The translations under genes and the position numbers were made by a program. From Muribaculaceae bacterium (GTDB taxonomy: Bacteria > Bacteroidota > Bacteroidia > Bacteroidales > Muribaculaceae), in the NCBI GenBank assembly GCA_029060585.1, contig JAIDTS010000024.1:1-43703 (forward strand): a DNA stretch of 43,703 nucleotides, in the 5' to 3' direction. Below the pieces are notes generated by a model that saw only the letters and a list, made by a program, of their open reading frames with translations, was not told where the DNA came from and did not search any database. Below are positions 16,380-26,698 of this stretch, piece after piece; the first letter of the stretch is position 1; each line of letters begins with the position of its first letter.

Positions 16380-17906
16380 ATGAAGATTTTCAGTTCCAAA
16401 GACATAAAAGACCTTGATGCAGCGACTTGCGAAGCACAAGGCATCGACTCCGTCACTCTGATGGAGCGAGCTGCCAACGCAGTGGCAAAGGAAGTCAGGG
16501 AGAGGTTTCTTCCAAGTCGCCGGATTGTAGTGGTGGCTGGTCCTGGCAATAATGGCGGCGACGCTCTTGCGGTGGCGCGTCTGCTGGCCGAACAGGGGTA
16601 TTCGAAGGTGGAGGTTTTCCTCTTCAATGTACGCGGCCAGCTTTCCGACGATTGCGAAGTTCAGAAACAGAGGCTTTTCGAGTCTACCTCGAAAGTGAAC
16701 TTCACTGAAATCACCACTACTTTCGTTCCTCCTGTCTTAGGCAAGGACGACGTGATAATCGATGGTCTCTTCGGGGTCGGGCTCCGTGAGCCCCTGTCGG
16801 GAGGATTCGCGTCTGTAGCGCGTCTTATCAACGAATCGGGAGCATTCGTCATAAGTATAGACATTCCATCGGGACTTGCAGGGGAATGGAATGCCAATTC
16901 TCTGCTCCACAACATGGTGCATGCCAATCTGACGCTGACATTCCAGTTCCCTAAGCTTTCGTTCTTCTTCCCGGAGCATGCACCAATCATAGGAGATCGG
17001 ATGGTACTCGACATAGGCCTTGACAGAAAGGCGCTCAAGGCCAAGCCTTCAATCGGGCTTCTTGTGGAAAGCCGCACCATCAGGCGTCTGCTGCGTCCGC
17101 GAAATCCCTTCAGCGCAAAGCGCGACTATGGATCGGCCATGATTTTCGCCGGAAGCATGGGAATGATGGGAGCGGCTGTGCTGTGCGCCCGCTCAGTACT
17201 CAAGTGCGGGGCCGGGCTCGCCACAGTGCATGCACCGCGTACTGGCCTCACCATCCTACAGACCGCCGCACCGGAAGCCATGTTCGAGCCAGACCGCAAC
17301 GAGAGGGTCATAAGCGACATGAGCCTTCACCACACCCACCAGGCGGTGGCAGTAGGCCCGGGCATCGGCACCAACGACCTGACGGTCAACGCCCTCGAGT
17401 CTCTGCTGAAGACATGCCGCTCTCCGCTTGTGCTTGATGCTGATGCACTCAACTGCATAGTCAAGCGCCCCTCGCTCCTGACAATGATTCCGCCATGCAC
17501 CATCATTACCCCGCATATCGGAGAATTCGACCGCCTCTTCGGCGACCAGCCCTCATCAGAACAGCGCCTGAAGAAAGCCATAGAAATGGCCCAGCTATAT
17601 AATATCGTGATTGTGCTTAAAAGCCACTATACTACTATTGTTCTTCCTACTGGAAATGTATATTTCAACTCGACGGGCAACGCGGGAATGGCTACTGCGG
17701 GAGCAGGCGATGTGCTGACGGGAGTGATAGCAGGCTTCCTCGCACAGGGCCTGCAGCCCGAGCACGCGGCCACTCTCGGAGTCTTCATCCATGGACGGGC
17801 TGGCGACATAGCGTCGGAAGAAATCGGCGAATACGGTGTGGTGGCATCAGACATCGCAGACCGGCTCGGACGCGCAATCCGCGATGTAATCGAGAGAAAA
17901 ATATGA
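16380..17906 (+). CDS. nnr: Bifunctional NAD(P)H-hydrate epimerase/dehydratase
   Basis: Repairs damaged NAD(P)H hydrates. The N-terminal YjeF_N domain (about 1-215) equilibrates R and S epimers; its marks are VVAGPGNNGGDALAVARLL and GLFGVGLREPLSG. The C-terminal kinase-like dehydratase domain (about 230-505) removes water from the S form using ADP or ATP; its marks are VAVGPGIGTND, VLDADALN, TPHIGEF and the anion-hole NAGMATAGAGDVLTGVIAG. The 508-residue length is normal for the fused enzyme. It leads a run of plus-strand genes; a DUF4831 gene starts 19 bp later. Confidence 0.96.
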   Translation: MKIFSSKDIKDLDAATCEAQGIDSVTLMERAANAVAKEVRERFLPSRRIVVVAGPGNNGGDALAVARLLAEQGYSKVEVFLFNVRGQLSDDCEVQKQRLFESTSKVNFTEITTTFVPPVLGKDDVIIDGLFGVGLREPLSGGFASVARLINESGAFVISIDIPSGLAGEWNANSLLHNMVHANLTLTFQFPKLSFFFPEHAPIIGDRMVLDIGLDRKALKAKPSIGLLVESRTIRRLLRPRNPFSAKRDYGSAMIFAGSMGMMGAAVLCARSVLKCGAGLATVHAPRTGLTILQTAAPEAMFEPDRNERVISDMSLHHTHQAVAVGPGIGTNDLTVNALESLLKTCRSPLVLDADALNCIVKRPSLLTMIPPCTIITPHIGEFDRLFGDQPSSEQRLKKAIEMAQLYNIVIVLKSHYTTIVLPTGNVYFNSTGNAGMATAGAGDVLTGVIAGFLAQGLQPEHAATLGVFIHGRAGDIASEEIGEYGVVASDIADRLGRAIRDVIERKI

Positions 17907-17925
17907 AATTAGCATCTGATCAGTT

Positions 17926-19002
17926 ATGAAGAAAACGATATCGGCACTTGCATTTCTGCTCCTTGCCTCTACGGGATGGAGCCAGGCTACGAAAGTGCTT
18001 ACGGCTGAAAAAAGCAACGAATACGGACTTGTCTACTCACTTCCGACCACTGCCCTTGAGGTTGAGGTGACTGCTTTGCATCAAGTAGCAAAAAAAGGAC
18101 CATACTACCTGTATGCGAAAAAATCAATCGGCGCTCAGACAGCCGTAGGCGAAGACTATGAGAAATGGCAGATAACGGATGTTAAGGTGCGTCCTTACGG
18201 CGTTCCTGACGCTTCCACCCAATATCTAATGCAGCTTCGTCCGGGTGCGCTGACTTCAATCACGGTGGATGCAAACGGAATGTTGCTCGCTATCAACAAG
18301 GAAGTGGCCGCTCCTGTCTCCCCGGCTCCGTCTCCTAAAGACCAGAACGTAAAGTGGCCTTCAGGAAACGAGTATCTTGATTTTGTAGACGAGGATTTCG
18401 TAGCATCTAAAAGCTCGGCCAAACAGGCGCAGCTGCTTGCGGAATCGCTGATGGAAGTGAGAGAGTCGAAGCTCGCCCTAACGCGCGGTACTGCTGACGC
18501 CATGCCCGCAGACGGCAAGCAGATGGAGCTCATGCTCGCGTCGCTCGGAGAGCAAGAAGCTGCGCTTACAGCAGCCTTCACGGGAAGCATCACCACCGAA
18601 TCCGTCACTCGAAAATTCACCTTTATCCCGGAGGGAGACACAAAGCAGATACTTTTCCGACTCTCGGATTTTGCCGGATTCGTAGATGCTGACGATCTTT
18701 CCGGCGATCCTATTTATATCCAGGTGGAAACACTCAACCAGGCTACACTGCCGGTCGACTCGAAGGGAGAGCCCAAGAAACTTCCGAAAAACGCGGTCAT
18801 CTACAATGTTCCGGGCAGTGCCCAAGTGTCGCTGACTTCGCCCGGAAAGACACTTTTCGAAAAGGAGATAGAGATGTCGCAGCTTGGCATGACCTTCGGT
18901 CTGGATCCAGCCCTGTTCACCGATAAGAAGGAACCCTCTTTCGCAGTCTTCGACCCTGTCACCGGCGCCCTTAAGGAAATCGGTTCAATGCAAGGCCGAT
19001 GA
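17926..19002 (+). CDS. Secreted DUF4831-family protein
   Basis: A 358-residue exported protein with a signal peptide of about 20 residues (cleavage near GWSQAT). The segment [19 protein letters not shown], the following [12 protein letters not shown] stretch and the [12 protein letters not shown] region resemble what I recall of DUF4831, a Bacteroidetes family of unknown role. No catalytic motif is evident. The middle (about 150-205) is helical and Ala/Glu-rich; the ends look beta-rich. It lies between nnr and fumarase with short spacing, which says little about its job. The DUF4831 label is from memory. Confidence 0.72.
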   Translation: MKKTISALAFLLLASTGWSQATKVLTAEKSNEYGLVYSLPTTALEVEVTALHQVAKKGPYYLYAKKSIGAQTAVGEDYEKWQITDVKVRPYGVPDASTQYLMQLRPGALTSITVDANGMLLAINKEVAAPVSPAPSPKDQNVKWPSGNEYLDFVDEDFVASKSSAKQAQLLAESLMEVRESKLALTRGTADAMPADGKQMELMLASLGEQEAALTAAFTGSITTESVTRKFTFIPEGDTKQILFRLSDFAGFVDADDLSGDPIYIQVETLNQATLPVDSKGEPKKLPKNAVIYNVPGSAQVSLTSPGKTLFEKEIEMSQLGMTFGLDPALFTDKKEPSFAVFDPVTGALKEIGSMQGR

Positions 19003-19058
19003 ACGCATGGCGATTAAGCATATCAATGAATCATATCAAAAACACAAATAGAAAAACA

Positions 19059-20699
19059 ATGGCAACAAAACCCTTCCATTATCAGAAGCCTTTCGAGCTC
19101 GGACCTGACACAACGGAATACAAGCTCATCACAAAAGACTATGTAAAGACCGAGGACTGGAACGGCCATGAGATGCTCGTGGTAGATCCCGAGGCCCTCA
19201 CCGTCATCGCGAATGTAGCTTCACATGACTGCTCATTCATGCTCCGCAGGGAGCACAACGAGATGGTGGCTAAGATACTCCACGATCCCGAAGCATCTGA
19301 AAACGATAAGTTCGTAGCCCTCACGATGCTCCGTAACGCAGAGATAGCTGCAAAGGGCGTCCTTCCTTTCTGTCAGGATACCGGCACATCAATCTGTGCG
19401 GCATACAAGGGACAGCAGGTCTGGACCGGGTGCGACGACGAGGAGAAAATTTCGCTCGGAGTCTACAAGACATATACCGAAAACAACCTGCGTTACTCTC
19501 AGAACGCTCCTCTGACTATGTATGACGAGGTAAATACCGGCTGCAACCTTCCCGCGCAGATAGACATCCACGCTACAGAAGGCGCGGAATACAAATTTCT
19601 CTTCGTAGCCAAAGGAGGCGGCTCGGCCAACAAGACCTATCTATATCAGGAGACCAAGGCTATCCTCAACAAGAAGACACTTGTGCCTTTCCTTATCGAG
19701 AAGATGAAGACCCTCGGTACAGCTGCGTGCCCTCCCTACCACATCGCATTCGTCATAGGAGGCACAAGCGCCGAGAAGAATCTGGAGGTCGTAAAGAAGG
19801 CATCCGTGAAGTATTTCGACAATCTTCCTACGACCGGCAATGAGTATGGCCGTGCCTTCCGCGATGTAGAACTTGAGAAGGAACTGCTCGAGGCTGCACA
19901 TAACATTGGCCTTGGGGCCCAGTTCGGAGGAAAGTATTTCGCCCACGACATCAGGGTAATCCGTCTGCCGCGCCATGGCGCCTCATGTCCCGTAGGTATG
20001 GGTGTCAGCTGTTCCGCAGACCGCAACGTCAAGGCAAAGATCAACAAGGACGGTCTCTGGATCGAGAAGCTCGATGAGAATCCAGGAGAACTTATTCCGG
20101 TAGAACTGCGTCAGGCTGGCGAGGGAGAAGTGATAGAAATAGACCTCAACCGTCCGATGGAGGAAGTTCTCGCCGATCTTGACAAATATCCGGTATCGAC
20201 CAGACTCTCACTCAAGGGAACGATCATCGTGGGCCGGGATATCGCGCACGCAAAGATCAAGGAGCGTCTTGATGCCGGCGAACCTATGCCCGACTACCTG
20301 AAGGAGCATCCTATCTACTACGCAGGACCGGCCAAGAAGCCTGAAGGAATGCCTTCCGGTTCGTTCGGACCGACTACCGCAGGTCGCATGGACTCTTATG
20401 TAGACCAGTTCCAGGAAGCTGGTGGTTCCATGATCATGATAGCTAAAGGAAACCGCTCGCAGCAGGTGACAGACGCCTGCAAGAAGCATGGCGGTTTCTA
20501 CCTCGGCTCAATCGGAGGCCCTGCGGCAATCCTGGCCAAGAACTCCATCAAGAACGTAGAACTCCTCGAATATCCAGAACTCGGAATGGAGGCAATCTGG
20601 AAGATTGAGGTCGAGAACTTCCCAGCATTTATCCTTGTAGACAACAAGGGCAATGACTTCTTCAAGCAGATCAAACCGCGGTGCCCGATGGGATGTTGA
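19059..20699 (+). CDS. fum: Class I fumarate hydratase (iron-sulfur)
   Basis: Reversible hydration of fumarate to malate in the fumarate/succinate pathway, using an oxygen-sensitive [4Fe-4S] cluster. The protein has 546 residues. With the start at ATG 19059, the cluster Cys fall at residues 105 (PFCQDTGT), 224 (AACPPYH) and 318 (GVSCSADRN), matching E. coli FumA numbering. That agreement and the MATKPF beginning usual in Bacteroidales are why I rejected the longer in-frame start at 18999, which would overlap the upstream stop by 4 bp. The C-terminal beta domain ([16 protein letters not shown]) is intact. Confidence 0.96.
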   Translation: MATKPFHYQKPFELGPDTTEYKLITKDYVKTEDWNGHEMLVVDPEALTVIANVASHDCSFMLRREHNEMVAKILHDPEASENDKFVALTMLRNAEIAAKGVLPFCQDTGTSICAAYKGQQVWTGCDDEEKISLGVYKTYTENNLRYSQNAPLTMYDEVNTGCNLPAQIDIHATEGAEYKFLFVAKGGGSANKTYLYQETKAILNKKTLVPFLIEKMKTLGTAACPPYHIAFVIGGTSAEKNLEVVKKASVKYFDNLPTTGNEYGRAFRDVELEKELLEAAHNIGLGAQFGGKYFAHDIRVIRLPRHGASCPVGMGVSCSADRNVKAKINKDGLWIEKLDENPGELIPVELRQAGEGEVIEIDLNRPMEEVLADLDKYPVSTRLSLKGTIIVGRDIAHAKIKERLDAGEPMPDYLKEHPIYYAGPAKKPEGMPSGSFGPTTAGRMDSYVDQFQEAGGSMIMIAKGNRSQQVTDACKKHGGFYLGSIGGPAAILAKNSIKNVELLEYPELGMEAIWKIEVENFPAFILVDNKGNDFFKQIKPRCPMGC

Positions 20700-20700
20700 G

Positions 20701-20727
20701 CCTTAAGTCCGAGTCTTGGGATTAAGG
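20701..20727 (+). other. Small hairpin between fumarase and transporter genes
   Basis: CCTTAA (20701-20706) and TTAAGG (20722-20727) can pair, with a further CC/GG pair inside. There is no T run, so it is not a classical terminator; it may be an RNA-stability element or chance. Confidence 0.3.
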
Positions 20728-20737
20728 ACAGAAGAAA

Positions 20738-22063
20738 ATGAACAAGGCCACGCATATATCGCCATGGAAATGGATTCCCTCGCTTTACATAGCCGAGGGA
20801 ATCCCTTATTGCGCTGTCAATACGCTTCCTGTGCTCTTCTACTGCGAGCTTGGCATCTCCATTCCTGAAATCACCGCATGGACGGGACTCCTCTCGCTTC
20901 CCTGGATGATAAGGCCTTTCTGGAGTCCGTTCGTAGATATATTCTCTACCAAGCGGCACTGGACGCTTGCCATGCAGATGCTTATGACAGTCTGTATGCT
21001 TCTGGTGGCGTTGTGCCTTCCGACATCATTTTTCTTCGCGTCTACCCTGAGCGGCTTCGCATGCATGGCCTTTTTCTCAGCCACGCACGATATCGCCGCC
21101 GATGGTTTCTATATGCTCGCGCTTTCGGAAAAGCAGCAGGCTGACTTTGTCGGCATCAGGTCGACTTTCTATAAGGTTGCCACCGTGCTGGGCCAGGGTG
21201 GACTTACGCTTATCGCCGGATGGCTCGAAAGCCGCGGCATGCAACCGTCCGGAGCATGGGCAATCGTATTTTATTGCCTTACCGCACTCTTCTTCGCTAT
21301 ATGGCTTTGGCATACGCAGACGCTTCCTAAGCTTGAGGACGATCATCCGGCAGGCGGTAAGACTCCGGCAGACATTGTCAGAAACTTCTGCATGACGTTC
21401 GTCTCATTCTTCAAAAAGAGGCATATAGCGGCCGCTATTGCCTTCATGCTGCTTTTCCGTCTTCCGGAAGCAATGTGCGGAAAGATGGTCGCGATATTTA
21501 TGAAGACACCCTTTGAGGATGGCGGCCTCGGACTGTCGTTGACTGAGATAGGATTCGCCAACGGTACGGTAGGAGTGATAGCTCTGCTTGCCGGAGGCGT
21601 CCTGGGAGGCGTGGCGATCGGCAGAGGAGGCCTATGCAGATGGCTTTGGCCCATGGCGGCGTCACTTGCGTTACCGTGTGTGGTCTATTGTCTGCTCGCG
21701 ATATGGCCTACGGCTGACTTCTCCCTTATATGCGTGGCGGTTGGCTTCGAACAGTTCGGATATGGATTTGGACTTACGGCCCTGATGATGTATATGATCT
21801 ACTTCGCTCGCGGTGAGTCGGAGACTTCCCACTATGCGTTCTGCATCGCATTCTCCATGGCCGGCATAATGCTTCCGGGAATGGCTGCAGGATGGATATT
21901 CGAACGTATAGCGGATTATGGTATCGGTGGCTTCAGCGGAGGAAACTCATTCGAGATCTACTTCTGGTTTGTGATGGTCTGTTGTCTGACGACTTTCGTA
22001 GCATGCCTAATAGCGGGACCGTCGATAAGAGATATTGGTGAAAACAAAAATAAAAAACATTAA
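20738..22063 (+). CDS. MFS transporter, AmpG-like
   Basis: Inner-membrane permease of 441 residues with about 12 membrane helices. The first loop (YIAEGIPYCAVNTLPVLFYCELG), WMIRPFWSPFVD, and the THDIAADGFYMLALSEKQQADFVGIRS segment resemble the AmpG/PAT family, whose known members carry GlcNAc-anhydro-muropeptides or acetyl-CoA. The MFS motif between helices 2 and 3 is the diverged form usual in this family. Cell-wall muropeptide uptake for recycling is possible but not shown. No amidase or AmpD gene adjoins it; the secreted C1 peptidase gene follows by 11 bp. Confidence 0.83.
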   Translation: MNKATHISPWKWIPSLYIAEGIPYCAVNTLPVLFYCELGISIPEITAWTGLLSLPWMIRPFWSPFVDIFSTKRHWTLAMQMLMTVCMLLVALCLPTSFFFASTLSGFACMAFFSATHDIAADGFYMLALSEKQQADFVGIRSTFYKVATVLGQGGLTLIAGWLESRGMQPSGAWAIVFYCLTALFFAIWLWHTQTLPKLEDDHPAGGKTPADIVRNFCMTFVSFFKKRHIAAAIAFMLLFRLPEAMCGKMVAIFMKTPFEDGGLGLSLTEIGFANGTVGVIALLAGGVLGGVAIGRGGLCRWLWPMAASLALPCVVYCLLAIWPTADFSLICVAVGFEQFGYGFGLTALMMYMIYFARGESETSHYAFCIAFSMAGIMLPGMAAGWIFERIADYGIGGFSGGNSFEIYFWFVMVCCLTTFVACLIAGPSIRDIGENKNKKH

Positions 22064-22074
22064 TACATTCTGTT

Positions 22075-23307
22075 ATGAGATTAATTCTTACATTGACTGC
22101 CATATCGGCTATCGCCTTCAACAGCGTAGCCACACATATGGACAAATATGAGGCGGGTCAGGCCGACCCGAAGATCGAGATTCCGGATTCAACCGGTTTC
22201 AAGTTTACCGACGTCAAGGTCAATAAAACCACTCCTGTGAAAGACCAGAACAAATCGGGCACTTGCTGGGCATTCTCAGGCACTTCTATGGTAGAAGAAG
22301 ACGTAATGCGTAAGGGTGGGCCGGAACTTGACCTTTCAGAGATGTGGACCGTGCGTAACTGCTATATAGACAAAGCCAAGAAGTACATCAGCACCGGCGG
22401 AAAAATCAATTTCGCTCAGGGTGGCAGCTTCGCTGACGTGACATACGCAATGGAAAACTATGGTGCGGTGCCTGAAGAGGTATATGCAGGCTTGAACTAC
22501 GGGGAAGACAAGCACTCCCATTATGAGATGGAAGCTGCGCTCAAGGGATATCTCGACGCAATTAACCGTAACCCCAACAGAAAGCTCTCTACAGCATGGC
22601 TCCCCGGCTTCATCGGAATCCTTGACGCCTATATGGGTCCTGCCGTAGAGTCATTCACCTACAACGGCAAGACCTATACGCCGCAATCGTTTGCAAAGGA
22701 AATGAAAATCGTTCCGGAGGAATATGTATCCTTCACAAGCTACACCCATCATCCCTACTACAAGCCATTCGCACTTGAGATCTCCGACAACTGGCTATGG
22801 TCTGAGAGCATCAACGTGCCTATGGAGGAGATGAAGCGCATAGTAGACGAGGCTCTTGACGCAGGCTTCACCATCGGATGGGCAGCCGATGTGAGTGAAA
22901 AGGGATTCAAATGGCGCAAGGGTTATGCTCTTCTGCCAGAGAAGAAGACCAAGGAAGACATGGACAATGCTGAAGTGGCACGATGGTCGCAGCTTTCAGA
23001 TTCCGACCGCGACGCTATGCAGTATGACATAAAGGGTCCGGTGAAGGAGCGCACTATCACTCAGGAAGACCGTCAGCGTACTTTCGAGAACCGTGAGACG
23101 ACGGACGACCACGGCATGGTGATAGTAGGCTACGCCACTGATCAGGAAGGCAACCGTTATTATAAGGTGAAGAACTCCTGGGATACGAACCAGCTTTATG
23201 ATGGCTATCTCTATGTATCCGAACCTTATTTTCTTGAGAAGACCCTCGACATCATGCTCAACAAGGCCGGTGTCCCGAAGGATATCGCCAAGAAGGTCGG
23301 TCTCTGA
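22075..23307 (+). CDS. C1-family cysteine peptidase (bleomycin hydrolase/PepC-like)
   Basis: Papain-fold aminopeptidase-like enzyme of 410 residues. The catalytic residues are in place: oxyanion Gln58 and nucleophile Cys64 in KDQNKSGTCWAFSG, His346 in DDHGMVIVGY and Asn367 in VKNSWD. The large insert between Cys and His is typical of the C1B (PepC/bleomycin hydrolase) branch. An N-terminal hydrophobic stretch (residues 1-20) looks like a signal peptide, so it is probably exported, unlike cytoplasmic PepC. The stop overlaps the rsmA start by one base (TGATG). Confidence 0.9.
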   Translation: MRLILTLTAISAIAFNSVATHMDKYEAGQADPKIEIPDSTGFKFTDVKVNKTTPVKDQNKSGTCWAFSGTSMVEEDVMRKGGPELDLSEMWTVRNCYIDKAKKYISTGGKINFAQGGSFADVTYAMENYGAVPEEVYAGLNYGEDKHSHYEMEAALKGYLDAINRNPNRKLSTAWLPGFIGILDAYMGPAVESFTYNGKTYTPQSFAKEMKIVPEEYVSFTSYTHHPYYKPFALEISDNWLWSESINVPMEEMKRIVDEALDAGFTIGWAADVSEKGFKWRKGYALLPEKKTKEDMDNAEVARWSQLSDSDRDAMQYDIKGPVKERTITQEDRQRTFENRETTDDHGMVIVGYATDQEGNRYYKVKNSWDTNQLYDGYLYVSEPYFLEKTLDIMLNKAGVPKDIAKKVGL

Positions 23308-24107
23308 TGGAAGTAAAGGCCAAGAAGGCGTTGGGTCAGCATTTCCTGACGGATCTACCCACGGCCGAGAGGATAGCTGACACAGTATCAGCACAGGAGA
23401 TCTCCAAAACCGCCGGACCTGAAAGAGGGAAGGAATGGGGTGAGCTTCCCGTGGTGGAGATAGGTCCCGGCATGGGTGTCCTGACGGATTTCCTAATTGC
23501 CCGTGGTCGGGATGTAACGGCCATAGAAATCGATCACGAAAGTGTAGAATACCTGGAGAAGCATAAGCCCGGCATCAAGGTCAGAGAAGGGGATTTCCTC
23601 CGTATCGAACTCAATGAGGTGGTGCCGGGTGAGATTGCCTTGATAGGTAACTATCCTTATAACATATCTTCTCAGATCTTCTTTAGGGCTTTAGAGTATA
23701 GAGAGAAGATTCCTGTGATAGCAGGAATGCTGCAGAAGGAGGTTGCGGAGCGTATATGCTCCGGCCCGGGATCCAAGATCTACGGGATACTGTCGGTCCT
23801 GCTGCAGGCATGGTATCATTGCGAATATCTCTTCACTGTAGAGCCGGGAGTTTTCTCTCCGCCGCCCAAGGTGAGGAGCGGAGTCCTGAGGCTGACACGC
23901 AATTCCCGCAAGGAACTTGGCGTCGATGAAAAAAAGTTCAAGACCGTGGTGAAGACGGCGTTCGGCCAGAGACGAAAGACCCTGCGCAACTCTCTGGCAG
24001 GTATGATTCCCGCAGGAAGCCCTCTTCTGGATGACCCTATCCTTAAAGAACGGCCGGAGCGACTCTCAGTGGATCAGTTCATATACCTTACCAAATCACT
24101 CGGATAA
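23307..24107 (+). CDS. rsmA: 16S rRNA (adenine1518-N6/adenine1519-N6)-dimethyltransferase RsmA
   Basis: Dimethylates two adjacent adenines in the 3' hairpin of 16S rRNA during 30S assembly. The product has 266 residues. KKALGQHFL at the N-terminus, SAM motif I VVEIGPGMGVLT, the acidic end of strand 2 (IEIDHES) and catalytic motif IV GNYPYNISSQ are all intact. A short charged insert (KTAGPERGKEWGEL, about residues 34-47) precedes motif I. Translation is probably coupled to the C1 peptidase gene through TGATG. It ends at a strong bidirectional terminator. Confidence 0.97.
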   Translation: MEVKAKKALGQHFLTDLPTAERIADTVSAQEISKTAGPERGKEWGELPVVEIGPGMGVLTDFLIARGRDVTAIEIDHESVEYLEKHKPGIKVREGDFLRIELNEVVPGEIALIGNYPYNISSQIFFRALEYREKIPVIAGMLQKEVAERICSGPGSKIYGILSVLLQAWYHCEYLFTVEPGVFSPPPKVRSGVLRLTRNSRKELGVDEKKFKTVVKTAFGQRRKTLRNSLAGMIPAGSPLLDDPILKERPERLSVDQFIYLTKSLG

Positions 24108-24146
24108 AAAAAGAAGGCTCCGCAATCAAAGCGGAGCCTTCTTTTT
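24108..24146. terminator. Bidirectional intrinsic terminator (rsmA / locus B)
   Basis: A 16-bp perfect stem (24108-24123 with 24131-24146) around a 7-nt loop has a T run on both strands. It ends rsmA from the left and the polysaccharide locus B operon from the right. Confidence 0.93.
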
Positions 24147-24191
24147 CAGACCATGAACAGAAACGCTATGAGCGTGCCTATAACAAGCGAT

Positions 24192-25322
24192 TTATCGATC
24201 CTTATACATTTCGTCGTAGTATCGTTCGTAGTCGCCGGAAGTGATGTTGTCCATCCACTCCTGGTTGTCGAGATACCAGCGTACGGTCTTCTCGATTCCT
24301 TCCTCAAACTGCAGGCTCGGTTCCCATCCGAGCTCGGACTGAAGTTTGCGGCTGTCGATCGCGTAGCGCATGTCGTGGCCGAGACGGTCTGTGACGAATG
24401 TGATGAGTTTCTCCGAGTTGCCCTCCGGATTGCCAAGAAGGCGGTCTACAGTCTTTATGATCACCTTGATGAGGTCTATGTTCTTCCACTCGTTGAATCC
24501 GCCGATATTGTATGTGTCGGCAATCTTGCCCTCGTGGAATATGAGGTCTATGGCGCGTGCGTGGTCCTCTACGAATAGCCAGTCGCGCACATTCTCCCCC
24601 TTGCCGTAGACGGGCAGTGGTTTCCCGTGGCGGATGTTGTTGATGAAGAGGGGAATCAGCTTCTCGGGGAATTGATATGGACCGTAGTTGTTCGAGCAGT
24701 TGGTGACGATAGTCGGCATCCCGTATGTGTCATGGTAGGCGCGTACGAAGTGGTCGCTGCTGGCCTTTGACGCCGAATAAGGAGAGTGTGGGTTGTATTT
24801 TGTCGTCTCGAGGAAGAACTCCGTGCCGTATGCCATGTCATCCTCGCTCGACGCTTTGGTGGTGAATGGCGCGGGCACACCTTCGGGATGCGTCAGTTCG
24901 AGAGCGCCGTATACCTCGTCGGTCGAGATATGGTAAAAGCGTTTTCCCTCGTATTTCTCCGGGAGAGACTCCCAGTATTCTTTGGCGGCCTGAAGCAGGG
25001 CGAGGGTGCCCATGACATTTGTGCGTGCGAAAGTGAAGGGGTCCTTGATGGAACGGTCGACATGGCTCTCTGCCGCAAGATGTATGATTCCATCAATCTC
25101 ATATTCCCTGACTATACGGCGCATCTCGTCGAGGTCCGCGATATCCGCGCGCACAAATGTATAGTTGGGACGGTCCTCGATGTCCTTTAGGTTGGCGAGG
25201 TTGCCTGCGTAAGTGAGTTTGTCGAGGTTTACAATATGGTAGTCGGGGTATTTGTTTACGAAGAGGCGTACAACATGGCTCCCGATAAAGCCGGCACCGC
25301 CGGTGATGAGTATATTCTTCAT
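24192..25322 (-). CDS. rfbB: dTDP-glucose 4,6-dehydratase
   Basis: Second enzyme of dTDP-L-rhamnose synthesis: turns dTDP-glucose into dTDP-4-keto-6-deoxyglucose with bound NAD. The SDR protein has 376 residues. The Rossmann motif [10 protein letters not shown] is at its start, the [12 protein letters not shown] stretch follows, then [10 protein letters not shown] with the catalytic Thr-Asp-Glu, and the YSASKASSD Tyr-Lys pair. It is the last gene of locus B, 32 bp after the sugar dehydrogenase and before the shared terminator. It lies apart from rmlA, C and D, with the dehydrogenase between. Confidence 0.97.
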   Translation of the reverse strand: MKNILITGGAGFIGSHVVRLFVNKYPDYHIVNLDKLTYAGNLANLKDIEDRPNYTFVRADIADLDEMRRIVREYEIDGIIHLAAESHVDRSIKDPFTFARTNVMGTLALLQAAKEYWESLPEKYEGKRFYHISTDEVYGALELTHPEGVPAPFTTKASSEDDMAYGTEFFLETTKYNPHSPYSASKASSDHFVRAYHDTYGMPTIVTNCSNNYGPYQFPEKLIPLFINNIRHGKPLPVYGKGENVRDWLFVEDHARAIDLIFHEGKIADTYNIGGFNEWKNIDLIKVIIKTVDRLLGNPEGNSEKLITFVTDRLGHDMRYAIDSRKLQSELGWEPSLQFEEGIEKTVRWYLDNQEWMDNITSGDYERYYDEMYKDR

Positions 25323-25354
25323 ATATGATATTCTATTATTTCCCTTGTTACTAA

Positions 25355-26674
25355 TTATAATCTACCGTCTACCATATCCCGCGGAAGTATGCTTTTGACA
25401 TCGTAGACCACTCCCTTTTCAGGATCCCTAAGAAGATCTCTTACATTGAAATTGCAGAACTGGCAATGTGCCACCGCAAGAATCACTGCGTCGAACTGCC
25501 CCTTAAGGTTTTCAAGAGGTTCACTGGATAGCTTGATGCCGAATGCTTTTTCGACAAGGGGAGCATCGGCCCAATGATCGATAACTGTGATGTCAGTAGT
25601 GTATTCACGTAGTGTGTTGTAAATGCTGATGACTTTAGTATTCCGTACATCCGGACAGTTCTCCTTGAAAGTTATTCCGAGCAAGAGCACTTTCGCGTCC
25701 TTGATCATTATCCCCTTTAGGTTCATGAGGTCGAGGGTCTTTGCAGTGACGTAAGCTCCCATGCTTTCGTTGATGTTGCGGGCTGAGATGAGGAGGTCGG
25801 GAACTATATCATGTTTCTTGGCTTTCTGAATCAGATAGTAAGGGTCTACTGAGATGCAGTGCCCTCCCACAAGTCCGGGCTTGAGCTTAATAAAGTTCCA
25901 TTTTGAGGAAGCAGCTTCGATCACGTCTGAGGTGTCGATTCCCAAGGCATTGAAAATTCTTGCGAGTTCGTTGAAAAACGCTATATTGACATCACGCTGT
26001 GCATTCTCGATTATCTTCGAGGCTTCAGCTACTTTGATCGAAGATGCCTTGAAAGTGCCGTTGACGAGAACGGAATCGTATATCCGGTCGATGAGCTCAG
26101 CCACTTCGGGTGTGGATCCTGAAGTCACTTTCCTGATACACTCCACCGTATGAAGCCTGTCGCCAGGATTAATTCTTTCCGGCGAATAGCCTCCATAGAA
26201 GTCGTGGTTTAATCTCAGACCGCTCTCCCGCTCGATGACAGGGATGCACTCTTCCTCCGTAACGCCGGGGTAGACGGTTGATTCGAACACAACGATGTCG
26301 CCGCGGCCTATTATCTTTCCTATGAGTTCCGAGGCGTCTATGAGTGGTCCCAGATCAGGGAGCTTGTTGTCGTCTACGGGAGTTGGAACAGCTACGACAT
26401 AGAAGTTGCAGTCTCTGAGGTCTTCTATCTTTGAAGTGCATTTAAGTCCGTTTTCATTCAATGCCTGCGCAAGCTGCTGGTCGGTGACTTCAAGACGTGA
26501 GTCATGGCCTGCGTTGAGTTCATCGACACGGGCCTTGCTTATGTCGAATCCTATCGTAGGATATTTGGTAGAGAATAGCCGAGCCAAGGGCAACCCCACA
26601 TAGCCTAGGCCTATTACCCCAAGTCTAATGTCTTTCCTTTCCGGAAGTGAAGCTGGAGTTTCAGAAGTTTTCAT
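25355..26674 (-). CDS. Nucleotide-sugar 6-dehydrogenase (WbpO/TviB-type UDP-HexNAc dehydrogenase)
   Basis: NAD-dependent four-electron oxidation of a UDP-sugar at C6, giving a UDP-uronic acid for the polysaccharide. It is 439 residues. The N-terminal NAD motif [13 protein letters not shown], the [15 protein letters not shown] and [10 protein letters not shown] segments, and the catalytic Cys in [18 protein letters not shown] are all present. The pattern is closest to the UDP-GlcNAc/GalNAc 6-dehydrogenases (WbpO, TviB) rather than UDP-glucose dehydrogenase; that choice is by motif memory. It makes the polymer probably acidic. It lies 24 bp after rfbD. Confidence 0.9.
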   Translation of the reverse strand: MKTSETPASLPERKDIRLGVIGLGYVGLPLARLFSTKYPTIGFDISKARVDELNAGHDSRLEVTDQQLAQALNENGLKCTSKIEDLRDCNFYVVAVPTPVDDNKLPDLGPLIDASELIGKIIGRGDIVVFESTVYPGVTEEECIPVIERESGLRLNHDFYGGYSPERINPGDRLHTVECIRKVTSGSTPEVAELIDRIYDSVLVNGTFKASSIKVAEASKIIENAQRDVNIAFFNELARIFNALGIDTSDVIEAASSKWNFIKLKPGLVGGHCISVDPYYLIQKAKKHDIVPDLLISARNINESMGAYVTAKTLDLMNLKGIMIKDAKVLLLGITFKENCPDVRNTKVISIYNTLREYTTDITVIDHWADAPLVEKAFGIKLSSEPLENLKGQFDAVILAVAHCQFCNFNVRDLLRDPEKGVVYDVKSILPRDMVDGRL

Positions 26675-26698
26675 GGTGCATATGCTTGGATGGATGTG

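Noticed and set aside
18999..19058. Longer N-terminus for fumarase with an ATGA overlap
   Set aside because: It would add 20 residues without homology; the 19059 start gives the cluster Cys the E. coli FumA numbering.
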